Shown: one piece after another, positions 33,815-43,961 of the stretch
Position numbering within the stretch: the first letter of the stretch is position 1
Layout: each line of letters starts with the position of its first letter
NCBI GenBank assembly: GCA_023437305.1
Contig: JAEZGN010000023.1
Location: 62,001-126,000 of the forward strand
From: Bacteroidota bacterium
GTDB lineage: Bacteria > Bacteroidota > Bacteroidia > Bacteroidales > Dysgonomonadaceae
Length of the DNA stretch: 64,000 nucleotides
Direction: 5' to 3'
Program-made: the position numbers and the translations under genes
Notes under the pieces: generated by a model
Database searches by the model: none
The model's input: the letters and a program-made list of their open reading frames with translations, nothing else
What the model was told of the DNA's origin: nothing

Positions 33815-34374
33815 GTTGCAAGAAATTCTTTTACCACTTGTAATGCTTTTGCCTTTGCCTCTTCCAGATTGTCATTCTTGATAATAACATCAAAGTGAGA
33901 AGCGAAGGTCATTTCATATTCTGCTTTTGCCACCCGTGCTTCTATTATCTCGGGAGAATCGGTTGCTCTGCTTATCAGTCGGTTGCGTAATTCACTGATG
34001 GATGGCGGTTCTACAAATATAGACAGAGCCTTATCTCCGTAGTATTTCTTTATGTTGCATCCTCCTACCACATCTACATCGAAGATTACATTACCGCCAT
34101 TATCAATGATCCTTTGTACTTCGGCTTTTAACGTTCCATAGAATTTATCTTTGTATACTTCTTCGTATTCAAGGAATTCGTTATTCTCAATTTTCTGACG
34201 AAACTCTTCGGGTGTATGAAAGTAATATTCTACTCCATGTTTTTCTTCTCCGCGAGGCAAACGGCTTGTGGCTGAGATAGAAAACCGGAGGTTTAGATTT
34301 TGCGAAAGCAAGTAGTTTACAATAGTTGATTTGCCTGCACCCGAAGGAGCCGAAAAGATGATTAATTTGCCCAT
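33811..34374 (-). CDS. gmk: guanylate kinase
   Basis: Gmk phosphorylates GMP to GDP. The 187 residues are standard. P-loop APSGAGKST is at 9-17, the GMP-binding segment SATSRLPRGEEKHGVEYYF at 35-53, and VIFDVDVVGG near 99. It lies 14 bases after yicC and overlaps nadD by 4 bases; this yicC-gmk-nadD order is common in Bacteroidetes. Confidence 0.97.
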   Translation of the reverse strand: MGKLIIFSAPSGAGKSTIVNYLLSQNLNLRFSISATSRLPRGEEKHGVEYYFHTPEEFRQKIENNEFLEYEEVYKDKFYGTLKAEVQRIIDNGGNVIFDVDVVGGCNIKKYYGDKALSIFVEPPSISELRNRLISRATDSPEIIEARVAKAEYEMTFASHFDVIIKNDNLEEAKAKALQVVKEFLAT

Positions 34375-34388
34375 TCTATCGCTTATTC

Positions 34389-35261
34389 CTACAATACGTT
34401 CAACACCTGCTCTTTAATTTGTTCGAGCTCATCTTTCATTTTTACAACAACCTGCTGCATCTCGGCATGATTCGATTTTGAGCCCATTGTATTTACTTCA
34501 CGACCTATTTCCTGAGCTATAAAACCAAGCTTTTTACCTTGTCCGGATCCTGATTTCATTGTTTCCAGAAAATATTTAAGGTGGTTGTTCAAACGGTTCT
34601 TTTCTTCGTTTATATCTAGCTTTTCGATATAATAAATCATCTCCTGTTCGAAACGATTCTTATCATAATCGAAATCTTCTATTTTTTGTAGGGCCTCTGA
34701 AATACGACCTTTTATTTTGTCTACACGTTCGGCTTCGAACGGCTCTATATCGGTCAGAAGGGTTTTTATGTTAGATATTTTTTCTTCGAATAATTTCTGA
34801 AGCATTGCCCCTTCCTGCTTGCGGAAAGCATGTAGCTGATCAATTGCTTCACCGATAACATTCGATACCATAAGCCATTCTTCTTCGTCTACTTCCTGCG
34901 CTTCATACTTCAACACATCGGGCAAACGCAGCAAGACTTGAAACCAGTCTTGAGGGACAGCAACTCCTAACTTTTCGCAAGATTCTTTGATCTGATTATA
35001 ATATCCTTCGATGATACTTTGATTGATCTGTGTAGCAGTTTCGCTGCCTATATTTTCTATATATATAAGAAAATCTACTTTTCCTCGCTCTAGTTGGCGA
35101 GATAGCAGATTTCGGATTTCCATTTCGTGCTCCTTATACAGATTTGGTAAACGTACCGATAAGTCGAGTTGTTTACTATTTAAGGATTTTACTTCAACAG
35201 TAATCTTCCTTTTATGAAGTTCAGCAGTTGATTTGCCAAAACCAGTCATTGATTGTATCAT
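34389..35261 (-). CDS. YicC family endoribonuclease-like protein
   Basis: YicC proteins have been described as endoribonucleases and take part in stationary-phase or RNA turnover functions. The protein is 290 residues from the ATG at 35261, which gives the classic N-terminus MIQSMTGFGKS; an upstream in-frame start would add 12 unlikely residues. EVKSLNSKQLDLSVRLP (YicC_N domain) and the C-terminal DUF1732 motif GKKLGFIAQEIGREVNTMGSK are intact. It leads the yicC-gmk-nadD-M24 operon. Confidence 0.94.
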   Translation of the reverse strand: MIQSMTGFGKSTAELHKRKITVEVKSLNSKQLDLSVRLPNLYKEHEMEIRNLLSRQLERGKVDFLIYIENIGSETATQINQSIIEGYYNQIKESCEKLGVAVPQDWFQVLLRLPDVLKYEAQEVDEEEWLMVSNVIGEAIDQLHAFRKQEGAMLQKLFEEKISNIKTLLTDIEPFEAERVDKIKGRISEALQKIEDFDYDKNRFEQEMIYYIEKLDINEEKNRLNNHLKYFLETMKSGSGQGKKLGFIAQEIGREVNTMGSKSNHAEMQQVVVKMKDELEQIKEQVLNVL

Positions 35262-35284
35262 GCTGTAATTTTTAATTTTAGGTA

Positions 35285-35317
35285 CAAAAATACACAAATT
35301 ATTACGTGAGAAGTCAA
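35285..35317 (-). promoter_or_regulatory. promoter of the yicC-gmk-nadD operon
   Basis: On the minus strand TATTTTTG (35285-35292) matches the -7 consensus, and TTG (35315-35317) lies 22 bases upstream as a -33. The leader to the yicC ATG would be about 17 bases. Confidence 0.5.
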
Positions 35318-35356
35318 CTTTAGCTAATTAAACTACGTTATTCCTTCGTAAACTTT

Positions 35357-35364
35357 TATTTTTG
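35357..35364 (+). promoter_or_regulatory. putative -7 element of the ArsC-like gene
   Basis: TATTTTTG matches TAnnTTTG and lies 20-32 bases before the two possible ATG starts. No clear -33. Confidence 0.35.
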
Positions 35365-35395
35365 TATATTGTTCAAATATAAAATGACATATACA

Positions 35396-35755
35396 ATGAC
35401 AACAACACTCTTTTTACAATACCCTAAATGCAGCACTTGCCAGAAAGCCGCTAAATGGCTTAAAGAAAATAATGTAGAAGTAAGCAGCAGAGACATTACC
35501 AAAGAAAATCCGTCGAAGGCAGAATTGTCTGAATGGATAAAGAAAAGCGGACTTCCTATTTCCAGATTTTTTAATACTTCGGGGAGGATCTATAAAGAGA
35601 ATAATCTCAAAGATAAGGTGAAATCAGCATCGCAAGAAGAGTTAATAGATATACTATCTTCTGATGGAATGGTAGTAAAACGTCCGATTGTGGTAGGAAA
35701 AGATTTTGTTCTGGTAGGATTTAATGAGGAAGAATGGATTCAGATGCTGAAATAA
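35396..35755 (+). CDS. ArsC/Spx-like thioredoxin-fold protein
   Basis: This is a 119-residue protein of the arsenate reductase-like (ArsC/Spx/MgsR) family, counted from the ATG at 35396; the ATG at 35384 would add four residues. It has a CxxC pair, C12 and C15 in YPKCSTCQKA, instead of the single Cys of classic ArsC, so it looks more like Spx/YffB-type than an arsenate reductase. The KRPIVVGKDFVLVGF motif near 97-111 matches the family C-terminus. No ars genes are near. The TamB-like gene follows after 7 bases. Confidence 0.88.
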   Translation: MTTTLFLQYPKCSTCQKAAKWLKENNVEVSSRDITKENPSKAELSEWIKKSGLPISRFFNTSGRIYKENNLKDKVKSASQEELIDILSSDGMVVKRPIVVGKDFVLVGFNEEEWIQMLK

Positions 35756-35762
35756 AATATGT

Positions 35763-38700
35763 ATGGAGGAAATTAATCAGAATATCAATATACAAGAAGA
35801 ATCGCCGAAGAAGAAAAGTTTAATAAAAAGACTTTTCAGGATTCTGATGTATATAGTTCTATCGCTGATAGGACTTAATATTCTTCTTTATGTACTTCTT
35901 TCTATTCCTTTTGTTCAACAAAAAGTTGCTAACTATGCGGTAGATATTCTAAAAAATACACTCAAAACAGAAGTTTCCATCGATGAAGTTCGTCTTAGCC
36001 TTTTCAATCATGCAACCCTAAATGGCATATATATAGAAGATCAGGCAAAAGACACATTGCTTTATGCCAAACATTTGGATGTAAGATTAAGTCCCTGGCA
36101 ATTAATTAAGAGCAATACACTAGCCATTACAAGCATAAGCCTCGATGATTTTCTTATCAACGTTAATAAAAAAGATAGTGTTAGCGATTTCAATTTTCAG
36201 TTTATTATAGATGCTTTTTCCGGAGATACGGTTAAAACGGATACAACAAAAAGTACACTGAAGATTGTCATCACGGATGTTGATATAAAGAATGGCAGGC
36301 TCAATTATGATGTTCTTTCAGATTCGATAACCCCCCACCTATTCAACGCTTCTCATATCTCATTATACGATCTGAATATTAATCTCGATCTGAATTCTAT
36401 TGACCCTGATAGATTGGATGTTGCTTTAAATAATCTGTCGGCGAAAGAAACGACCGGTCTTGAAATTAAAACGCTGGAGGGACGGCTCTATTCGGATAAA
36501 TCGCAACTTTGGGTAGATAATCTATCTTTAAACCTTCCTAATTCGCATCTGAGAACGGATAAAGTGAGATATAACTTATCCACTTCCGAATTTGAAATAA
36601 AAACTGAGAGTGCCGAGATATCTCCGATTGACTTATTATCTTTTCTTCCTCAGTTGAAGTTTCTAAAGAATAATATTATTCTCTCGACGAGTATTAAGGG
36701 AACATTACCCGCCGTAAATGTCGCAAATATAAATATTGCTTATGGCAATGAGGCATTATTAGCAGGAAAGGCTTCGATCTCAAATTATGAGAGATATGGA
36801 AGTGCTGATATTTTCCTTTCGATCGATAAATTCAAGGCTTCTACCTCTGCTGTCACTTCTTTTGCGAGAGTTGCAGATTCTACTTTTATAGCTCCTGATA
36901 TATTCAGAGAGCTTGGAGATTTGTACCTGAAAGGAAACGTAAAAGGTCAATTGAGTAAATTTAAGCTGGATGCTGAGGCCTGGTGCCGTCAGGGTGCTAT
37001 CACGGCGCAGGCAAGCGGAGGAGCAGATAGTATATTTTCACGCTTCAATGTTGCTGCAACAGTAAATACTCAGAACTTCAATCTAGGCAAATTGCTGGGA
37101 GATACTTTGGGGTTGAAACGTTTATCCGCTAAGATAGATGTGAGAGCAAGACAGGCGGAAAAAGGACCACTGATAGCACAGCTGCAAGGTGAAATTGCAT
37201 CTATACAGTACGGAAAAGATACCTATCGAAACATCCCTTTCGATGCTTATTATAATGCCTCTGAAATGGGAGCATCCGCAAAAATAAATTCTCCTGTAGG
37301 AAAGGTATATGCACGAGCTAGTATGACTCAGGCACGAGTGCCCGACATTAATTTGAGATTGAAAGTAGATACCCTGCATATCGATCGCTTCTATAAAGAA
37401 GAAAACTGGATTAATCCACGTTTATCACTTGTGTTGGAAGGGACTGTGAAAGGATTGGATATCGATCAGATGGAAGGCAAGGCTGTAATTGACAGTCTTA
37501 ATCTATACGATGCTAATTTTAATTTCAAGCCAGGGAAGTTTACATTAGAAATGGGTAAAAGAACAGAAAATGATAAGTTTATAAAACTTACTTCTTCTCT
37601 TCTTACCGCTAATATTGATGGGCAATATAAATTCACATCTCTTTCAGATGAATTTTCTGAATTGATGAATAAGTATCTTCCGGCAGTTTTCCCAAAAGTA
37701 AAAAGAGTGAAAAAAGATCAGAATAATTTCACTTTCAATCTAACGGCGAATAACACCGAAGAGCTGGGTCGGATATTATCACTCCCTGTCGATATTATTG
37801 AACCTGCAAGCATAAGCGGGAGGATAAATACAATAGATAATGTAATCACCGCTAAAGGAAATATTCCATATCTCAAATTTGGAGAATATGATATAAAAAG
37901 CACTACTCTAGAGGTGGTAAATCTCGACTCTGCTTTTAATATTTCGGCCGGAAGTGATATTCTTATGCAAAAAGGCATGTATTCATTGGCCTTAAATGTC
38001 AGAGGTGCAAATAATGTGATGCGTTCTGTGGTCAATGTAATGAGTAATAAAACGGATATAGATATTGGCGGAAAAGTAGATGTATTAGCACAGTTTAGCA
38101 GAGACGAGAAGAATGAGTTACTCTCTTACCTGAAGGTTAGCCCGTCTGATATAATGATAGATAAGCTTGCTCTAAATCTACTTCCGGCAGAAGTCTGGAA
38201 TAAAGGAGAGCGTACCGAAGTTCACAATTTGGGAATAGGTGTCAACAAGAAAAAATATATCGGATTGAACGGTGTTATTTCCAAAGAAGTAGGGGATAGC
38301 TTGAATATTGACTTCAACCATGCTGAGATAGGTGAATTACTGGAAGCATTTGATATAAAGAATATCAGGGGATGTATACATGGAAATGTGCTGATGACAA
38401 AAATACTTGATCAACCTGAACTCTATACCCGCAATCTGGAAATAGGAGACATTGTAATATTTGCAGATACGTTGGGAACAATGACTGTAGATAGTCATTG
38501 GAGTGATAGCTACGGAGGGGTAAGGTTAGATGCTATATTGGAAAAAGGAGATAAAACTTTTGCCGAGGTAGACGGTACGGTATATACCAATCAGGATTCT
38601 CTCGATTTGCAGGTCAGAATGCAGCAAATGCCACTCCGCTGGATGCAACCATTTGTCGCTGATATGCTAAACAAGATAGATGGAAGCATAAGCACCAATC

Positions 38701-40304
38701 TGATGATAGAAGGATCGACTAAAGCACCTAAAGTTCGTGGATTTCTCGGGTTCAATGATACTCAGATAGGAGTCGATTACACGAATGTGGTTTATACCAT
38801 ATCCGATACTATACGTGTTAGTCCCGATAAGATAGGGTTTGATAATCTTACCTTAAAAGATAGTAGGGGAAATACGGCTAATGTAAATGCTACGTTGACT
38901 CACAAGAATTTTGCAAACATGAAGTATCAGCTTGATATGCGTATGAATAAGCTGATGGTACTAGATACGGAACATCGTACAGACAGTTTATTTTATGGGC
39001 GGGTGTTTGCATCCGGGCAAGTGAAGATATCAGGTGATGACAAGAATATAAATCTGGATATGCAGATAAAGAATGATAAAAATTCGACGCTGAATATTCT
39101 ATTGCCTCAGCGATCAGAAGCCTCTGATTACAAGAGTATTGTTTATATTAATGTTCCTGAAGAAAAATTGAAAAATACGATTGGTAATATCGTGAAGGAT
39201 GCCCCTCTGCCTATTAAATTGAAAATCAGGCTGGATGTGACGCCGGATATTAATCTGGGAATAGTGATCGATCCGCTTACAGGAGATCAAATGCATGTGA
39301 AAGGAGCAGGACGAATAGATTTTACATATGATATGCAGAGTGAAAATATGTTTGCATATGGAGACTATACTCTGAATGACGGCTCTGTTCGACTCAACCT
39401 GCAAGGTATAAAAAAGCTAGACTTTAAGATAGAGGATGGCAGCAAGCTCAATTTTACAGGAGATCCTTTGAAAACCAAGTTTAATATAACGGCTTATCGG
39501 AGAGTAAGAGCCAACTTGAATACATTGGACAATAGTTTTGCCCTTAATGGAAGTACAACCAAGGTAGATGTTGATTGCATTCTTAAAATAACGGGCAATA
39601 TAGATAAGATGGATGTGTCTTATAATATTAGCCTTCCGGGAGCTGATGACGACACAAGACAGAGGATAAACAGCTTGATTAGTACCGATGAGCAAAGGGT
39701 GCGACAATTTGCCTCCTTAGTTGCCACGGGGTCATTCTATTCAAGTATGGGAAACAGTGGGGTTAACTTCACCAATAGCTTGTGGTCGTCACTTGCTTCC
39801 AGTACCCTTTCGGCAGGCTTGACAGCTTTGGTTGGCAATATGCTTGGAGATCAATGGCAAATAGGGGCAAATGTAGAATCTGATGACGGTTCATTCTCTA
39901 GTATGGATATGAGTGTGAATCTTTCTCGTAAGTTTTTGGACGATAGATTGACATTTAATACTAACTTGGGCATGCGCACAGATCATGCAACAGCTTCTGA
40001 TAATTCTTTTATTGGTGACTTTGATTTAGAGTATCAATTAAGTTCTTTGTGGACGCTCAAAGCGTATAGCCATATGAATAATCAGTTTTATCGTCAAGCA
40101 CCTACTACACAAGGGGTAGGGATAGAGTATAGTAAAGAGGCTGCAACGTTGAAACGTTTGTTCCAATCTTTCAAGCCGAGAAGGCGTAGGGTACAACAGC
40201 AACAGACAGAAAATGGAGCAGCACAAACACCATTGCCTAGCGATTCGACGCAGGTAAAAGTAGAGCGACAACCTATTATAAATGAACAAAAAAAGAAACA
40301 GTAA
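35763..40304 (+). CDS. TamB-like AsmA/DUF490 translocation and assembly protein
   Basis: TamB-type proteins are long beta-rich tubes anchored in the inner membrane and reaching toward the outer membrane; they are implicated in outer-membrane protein assembly and phospholipid transport. The 1513 residues have one N-terminal TM (about 26-48, after a basic KKKSLIKRLFR segment) and a very long repetitive beta region. The C-terminal DUF490 domain includes LNDGSVRLNLQGIKKLDFKI and ends with a basic PRRRRVQQQQ tail. The first 80 residues match the AsmA-like start (LKNTLKTEVSIDEVRLSLF). It lies 7 bases after the ArsC-like gene. No TamA gene is next to it. Confidence 0.93.
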   Translation: MEEINQNINIQEESPKKKSLIKRLFRILMYIVLSLIGLNILLYVLLSIPFVQQKVANYAVDILKNTLKTEVSIDEVRLSLFNHATLNGIYIEDQAKDTLLYAKHLDVRLSPWQLIKSNTLAITSISLDDFLINVNKKDSVSDFNFQFIIDAFSGDTVKTDTTKSTLKIVITDVDIKNGRLNYDVLSDSITPHLFNASHISLYDLNINLDLNSIDPDRLDVALNNLSAKETTGLEIKTLEGRLYSDKSQLWVDNLSLNLPNSHLRTDKVRYNLSTSEFEIKTESAEISPIDLLSFLPQLKFLKNNIILSTSIKGTLPAVNVANINIAYGNEALLAGKASISNYERYGSADIFLSIDKFKASTSAVTSFARVADSTFIAPDIFRELGDLYLKGNVKGQLSKFKLDAEAWCRQGAITAQASGGADSIFSRFNVAATVNTQNFNLGKLLGDTLGLKRLSAKIDVRARQAEKGPLIAQLQGEIASIQYGKDTYRNIPFDAYYNASEMGASAKINSPVGKVYARASMTQARVPDINLRLKVDTLHIDRFYKEENWINPRLSLVLEGTVKGLDIDQMEGKAVIDSLNLYDANFNFKPGKFTLEMGKRTENDKFIKLTSSLLTANIDGQYKFTSLSDEFSELMNKYLPAVFPKVKRVKKDQNNFTFNLTANNTEELGRILSLPVDIIEPASISGRINTIDNVITAKGNIPYLKFGEYDIKSTTLEVVNLDSAFNISAGSDILMQKGMYSLALNVRGANNVMRSVVNVMSNKTDIDIGGKVDVLAQFSRDEKNELLSYLKVSPSDIMIDKLALNLLPAEVWNKGERTEVHNLGIGVNKKKYIGLNGVISKEVGDSLNIDFNHAEIGELLEAFDIKNIRGCIHGNVLMTKILDQPELYTRNLEIGDIVIFADTLGTMTVDSHWSDSYGGVRLDAILEKGDKTFAEVDGTVYTNQDSLDLQVRMQQMPLRWMQPFVADMLNKIDGSISTNLMIEGSTKAPKVRGFLGFNDTQIGVDYTNVVYTISDTIRVSPDKIGFDNLTLKDSRGNTANVNATLTHKNFANMKYQLDMRMNKLMVLDTEHRTDSLFYGRVFASGQVKISGDDKNINLDMQIKNDKNSTLNILLPQRSEASDYKSIVYINVPEEKLKNTIGNIVKDAPLPIKLKIRLDVTPDINLGIVIDPLTGDQMHVKGAGRIDFTYDMQSENMFAYGDYTLNDGSVRLNLQGIKKLDFKIEDGSKLNFTGDPLKTKFNITAYRRVRANLNTLDNSFALNGSTTKVDVDCILKITGNIDKMDVSYNISLPGADDDTRQRINSLISTDEQRVRQFASLVATGSFYSSMGNSGVNFTNSLWSSLASSTLSAGLTALVGNMLGDQWQIGANVESDDGSFSSMDMSVNLSRKFLDDRLTFNTNLGMRTDHATASDNSFIGDFDLEYQLSSLWTLKAYSHMNNQFYRQAPTTQGVGIEYSKEAATLKRLFQSFKPRRRRVQQQQTENGAAQTPLPSDSTQVKVERQPIINEQKKKQ

Positions 40305-40330
40305 ATAGCCTATTTACTGTTTCTTTTTAT
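40291..40330. terminator. bidirectional terminator between tamB-like gene and uvrA
   Basis: A perfect 17-bp stem AAAAGAAACAGTAAATA (40291-40307) / TATTTACTGTTTCTTTT (40311-40327) with a 3-base loop, overlapping the tamB-like stop codon and flanked by A and T runs. Confidence 0.9.
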
Positions 40331-40349
40331 TTGAGAGATATCTATTTTA

Positions 40350-43142
40350 TTATTGGTTCAATTTTTCTTTCAAGAAGCGACCTGTATAAGACTCTTTGCA
40401 TTGAACTACTTGCTCGGGTGTACCTTCGCAAACAATGTTTCCACCGTCTTTTCCTCCTTCAGGGCCAATGTCAATGATATGATCGGCATATTTAATCACA
40501 TCCATGTTATGTTCTATAATGACTATTGTATGCCCTCTTTTAATCATAGAGTCGAAGGCTTTCAGTAATGTTTTTATATCATGGAAGTGAAGACCTGTGG
40601 TTGGCTCGTCAAAAATAAAGAAAGTCGGATCGGGCTTCTCATCTGCTAAATGGAAAGCAAGCTTTACCCGCTGATTTTCTCCTCCCGACAGAGATGAAGA
40701 CGATTGACCTAATTTTACATAACCCAAGCCCACATCTTGTAGCGGTTTCAGGCGTTTTACTATTTTCTTTTCGGTATTGCCTTTTCCTCCTTCAAAAAAT
40801 TCGATTGCCTGATCGATTGTCATTTCCAATACCTCATAGATATTTACGCCTCTGTATTGTACATCGAGTATATCCTGTTTAAATCTCCGTCCTTTACATA
40901 CTTCGCATTCGAGCATCACATCTGCCATGAATTGCATTTCTACCAGAATTTTGCCTTCTCCGGCACACTCTTCACACCTTCCCCCTTCTACATTGAAAGA
41001 GAAATAAGCGGGAGTAAAATGCATCTGCTTGGCAAGCGGTTGCTCGGCAAAGAGTTTTCGTATTTCATCGTAAGCCTTGATATATGTAACCGGATTTGAA
41101 CGAGACGAACGGCCAATCGGGTTTTGATCGACCATTTCGATTTCTTTTATCAAATTGAGATCACCTTCCAGTCCATTATACTGTACGATTTGATCTCCTT
41201 TTCCTTTATAATGACGCTCCAATGCTGTATAGAGCACATCCGTAACCAGCGATGATTTTCCTGAACCACTCACCCCCGTTACTACGGTCATTACATTCAA
41301 AGGAAACTTTACATTGATATTTTTAAGGTTGTTTTGTCGTGCTCCTTTTACTTCAATGTAGTTGTTCCATTTACGGCGAATTTTCGGAACTTCTATTTTC
41401 TCTTCTCCATTCAGGTAGCGTACCGTATAACTGTCGGTATGTTTGCGAAGTCCGTCTACATCTCCTTGATATACAACTTCTCCTCCCAATCGTCCTGCCT
41501 TAGGGCCTATGTCTATTATATAGTCTGCTGCACGTATTATCTCTTCATCATGTTCCACTACTACCACCGTATTTCCGATGGCTTTTAGTTCTTGCAGGAC
41601 GTTAATCAACAGGTCTGTATCTCTGGAATGCAATCCGATACTTGGCTCATCTAATATGTATAACGAACCCACAAGGCTGCTGCCGAGAGACGTTGCTAAA
41701 TTGATACGCTGGCTCTCTCCACCTGACAATGAATTGGAAAGACGGTTTAAGGTAAGATAACCAAGTCCTACATTCACAAGATATTGTACGCGTATATTTA
41801 TGTCAGTCAACAGGCGTTTGGCGATTGCAGTGTCTGTTTCGTCCAATTCTAAGTTATGGAAAAACTCTTGTAATTCTGTAATAGGCATTAGAACTAAATC
41901 AGCAATAGTTTTTCCTCCCACTTTTACATATAGAGCTTGAGGTTTCAGTCGTGCTCCTTTACACGAAGGGCATGTTGTTTTTCCACGATAGCGAGCCAGC
42001 ATAACACGATATTGAATCTTGTACTGGTTTTCTTCAACCATCTGAAAAAATGCGTCAATACCATGTAGTCCTATAGCACCGTGCCACAATAGGTCTTTTT
42101 CTTTATCCGATAGTTCAAAGTAAGGTCTGTGTATAGGAAAATCATAGCGCGTTGCAGATTGGATGAATTCCTTTTTCCATTCGCTCATTTTTTCACCTTT
42201 CCAGCATACAACAGCGTCTTCATAAACAGATAAGCCTTTGTTGGGGATAACCAGATCTTCGTCAATACCCATTACCTTGCCAAATCCTTCGCATACAGGA
42301 CAGGCACCTACAGGGCTGTTGAAGCTAAACATCAGATCGCTGGGTTCTTCAAACTGGATTCCATCAGCTTCGAAATGTTTAGAAAAATTGAACATCTGAA
42401 TTTTATCACCCGTATAAAAGCGGACGATACAATCTCCTTCACCTTCGTAAAAAGCTGTTTCTATGGATTCCGAAAAACGACTGATATTGGCAGAGTCTTT
42501 GTCACAGGTAAGACGGTCGATCAGAAGAAGCAGATCATTCGGGTTTAATTCTTTTTTTGAGGCTATTAAATCTTCTATCCGCTCAAATTGACCTGAAATT
42601 TCAACTCTGGAGAATCCTTCTTTGAGTAATATCTCCAACTGTTCGGTCAGTGTTCTGTCGTTTCGAAGGATTATCTTAGTCAATATGGCCAAGCGAGTAT
42701 CTTCGGGGAAGGACAGCATTTTTTCTACAATGTCGCTTACCTGATGCTTTTTCACCACCTCGCCTGATACCGGAGAGACAGTCTTTCCGATGCGGGCAAA
42801 TAGTAATCGCAGGTATTCGTATATCTCTGTAGATGTACCTACTGTTGAGCGTGGATTGCGTGCGCTCACTCGTTGTTCGATGGCTATAGCAGGCGGAATA
42901 CCTTTAATATAGTCACTTTCGGGCTTGTTCATCCTGCCAAGAAACTGACGAGCGTATGACGATAGGCTCTCTACATAACGGCGTTGCCCTTCCGCATAGA
43001 GCGTATCAAATGCCAAAGAAGACTTTCCTGAACCCGAAACACCTGTGATAACAATAAATTTATTTCGGGGGATTTCTACATCTATATTTTTTAGGTTGTT
43101 AACCCTTGCTCCTTTTATGAAAATATTTTTTTCTTCTGCCAT
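40350..43142 (-). CDS. uvrA: UvrABC system protein A (excinuclease subunit A)
   Basis: UvrA is the ATPase that finds DNA damage and loads UvrB. The protein is 930 residues from the ATG at 43142 (MAEEKNIFIKGA); an upstream in-frame start adds 7 unlikely residues. The first Walker A GVSGSGKS is at 34-41. Zinc modules are visible at CPVC...CPSC and CEEC...CEVC, with signature motifs LSGGESQRI and LSGGENQRV and a second Walker A GVSGSGKS in the C-terminal half. The length and domain order are normal. It converges on the TamB-like gene. Confidence 0.98.
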   Translation of the reverse strand: MAEEKNIFIKGARVNNLKNIDVEIPRNKFIVITGVSGSGKSSLAFDTLYAEGQRRYVESLSSYARQFLGRMNKPESDYIKGIPPAIAIEQRVSARNPRSTVGTSTEIYEYLRLLFARIGKTVSPVSGEVVKKHQVSDIVEKMLSFPEDTRLAILTKIILRNDRTLTEQLEILLKEGFSRVEISGQFERIEDLIASKKELNPNDLLLLIDRLTCDKDSANISRFSESIETAFYEGEGDCIVRFYTGDKIQMFNFSKHFEADGIQFEEPSDLMFSFNSPVGACPVCEGFGKVMGIDEDLVIPNKGLSVYEDAVVCWKGEKMSEWKKEFIQSATRYDFPIHRPYFELSDKEKDLLWHGAIGLHGIDAFFQMVEENQYKIQYRVMLARYRGKTTCPSCKGARLKPQALYVKVGGKTIADLVLMPITELQEFFHNLELDETDTAIAKRLLTDINIRVQYLVNVGLGYLTLNRLSNSLSGGESQRINLATSLGSSLVGSLYILDEPSIGLHSRDTDLLINVLQELKAIGNTVVVVEHDEEIIRAADYIIDIGPKAGRLGGEVVYQGDVDGLRKHTDSYTVRYLNGEEKIEVPKIRRKWNNYIEVKGARQNNLKNINVKFPLNVMTVVTGVSGSGKSSLVTDVLYTALERHYKGKGDQIVQYNGLEGDLNLIKEIEMVDQNPIGRSSRSNPVTYIKAYDEIRKLFAEQPLAKQMHFTPAYFSFNVEGGRCEECAGEGKILVEMQFMADVMLECEVCKGRRFKQDILDVQYRGVNIYEVLEMTIDQAIEFFEGGKGNTEKKIVKRLKPLQDVGLGYVKLGQSSSSLSGGENQRVKLAFHLADEKPDPTFFIFDEPTTGLHFHDIKTLLKAFDSMIKRGHTIVIIEHNMDVIKYADHIIDIGPEGGKDGGNIVCEGTPEQVVQCKESYTGRFLKEKLNQ

Positions 43143-43219
43143 AGTTCTAAAAAATGGATACAAAAATACGAAAAATTAAGCGCATATTTATGCACATTAC
43201 AAACTTTGACATAAATGGC

Positions 43220-43250
43220 AAAAGCCATCCTTTTTTAGAGAATGGCTTTT
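43220..43250 (-). terminator. weak terminator after the small lipoprotein gene
   Basis: AAAAGCCAT (43220-43228) pairs with ATGGCTTTT (43242-43250) around a 13-base loop. The minus-strand U-tract is short, so its strength is doubtful. Confidence 0.4.
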
Positions 43251-43272
43251 TATGCTATTGAAAAACAGTTTT

Positions 43273-43758
43273 TTATTTTGTTATCTTGCTGAATGTATCC
43301 ACTCGTATGGCTTTCTTGATATCGGCTTTGTCTATTTCTAGTTTTTCTGCAACCTTTTCTTTTACATCTTCCGAAGCAATAATATCAGTGTTTTTGTAAG
43401 ATAATGCTTGTAAGCTTTGCTCGTGCTTCAATGTTAGGATGTTATCTTTCAATGTGTATTTGCCTTCTATTTCTACCATTTCCTCGTTGACAGCTATCTT
43501 AGCTTTGAATGTGCTGTCGAGCTTAAATGTATAAACGTTATTTGCAACATCATTCATTTCTTTAATAGCAGCTACTACTTTTTCTTTTATCTCCGGTTTG
43601 GTGACCTCTACTTCAGCATCTGTTTTTGCATGTTTCCACGTCCCGGAAATCACAGCTACATCATTACCGTTGTCTTTGTCGTCATCGCTACACGACATAG
43701 CACCAAAACTAAAAATAGAAGCGCACAAAGCTAATCCTAGAATCTTTCTAAGTTTCAT
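43273..43758 (-). CDS. small lipoprotein, lipocalin-like
   Basis: This 161-residue protein has a signal peptide and lipobox GAMSC (Cys 23), followed by SDDDKDN, an acidic stretch like the export signal that sends Bacteroidetes lipoproteins to the cell surface. The body has a beta-rich pattern, TWKHAKT then a charged helical segment and GKYTLKDNILTLKHE, as in the lipocalin-like domains of many Bacteroidetes lipoproteins. A Lys/Glu-rich C-terminal helix (EDVKEKVAEKLEIDKADI) follows. Function is unknown. It is preceded by an independent region and followed by a weak terminator before uvrA. Confidence 0.78.
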   Translation of the reverse strand: MKLRKILGLALCASIFSFGAMSCSDDDKDNGNDVAVISGTWKHAKTDAEVEVTKPEIKEKVVAAIKEMNDVANNVYTFKLDSTFKAKIAVNEEMVEIEGKYTLKDNILTLKHEQSLQALSYKNTDIIASEDVKEKVAEKLEIDKADIKKAIRVDTFSKITK

Positions 43759-43816
43759 AATTTTTTCTTTATAATTAACAAATAATTTTTTTACTCAAAG
43801 AGTGATATCAACCTCT

Positions 43817-43844
43817 AAAAGAAACTTCCGGATTTGTTTCTTTT
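43817..43844 (-). terminator. terminator of the bifunctional nuclease gene
   Basis: AAAAGAAAC (43817-43825) pairs with GTTTCTTTT (43836-43844) around a 10-base loop; a T-rich stretch ends the minus-strand copy. Confidence 0.6.
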
Positions 43845-43961
43845 TAAAAGATGATCGGGACACGCTTTTCGTTGCACAAGCGAATCCTTATAAAGCTTAA
43901 AAAAAGTTTAGGATGGGAAAATAACCGATGTAGAGTGTTTATAATAAGTTGATTACGAATG

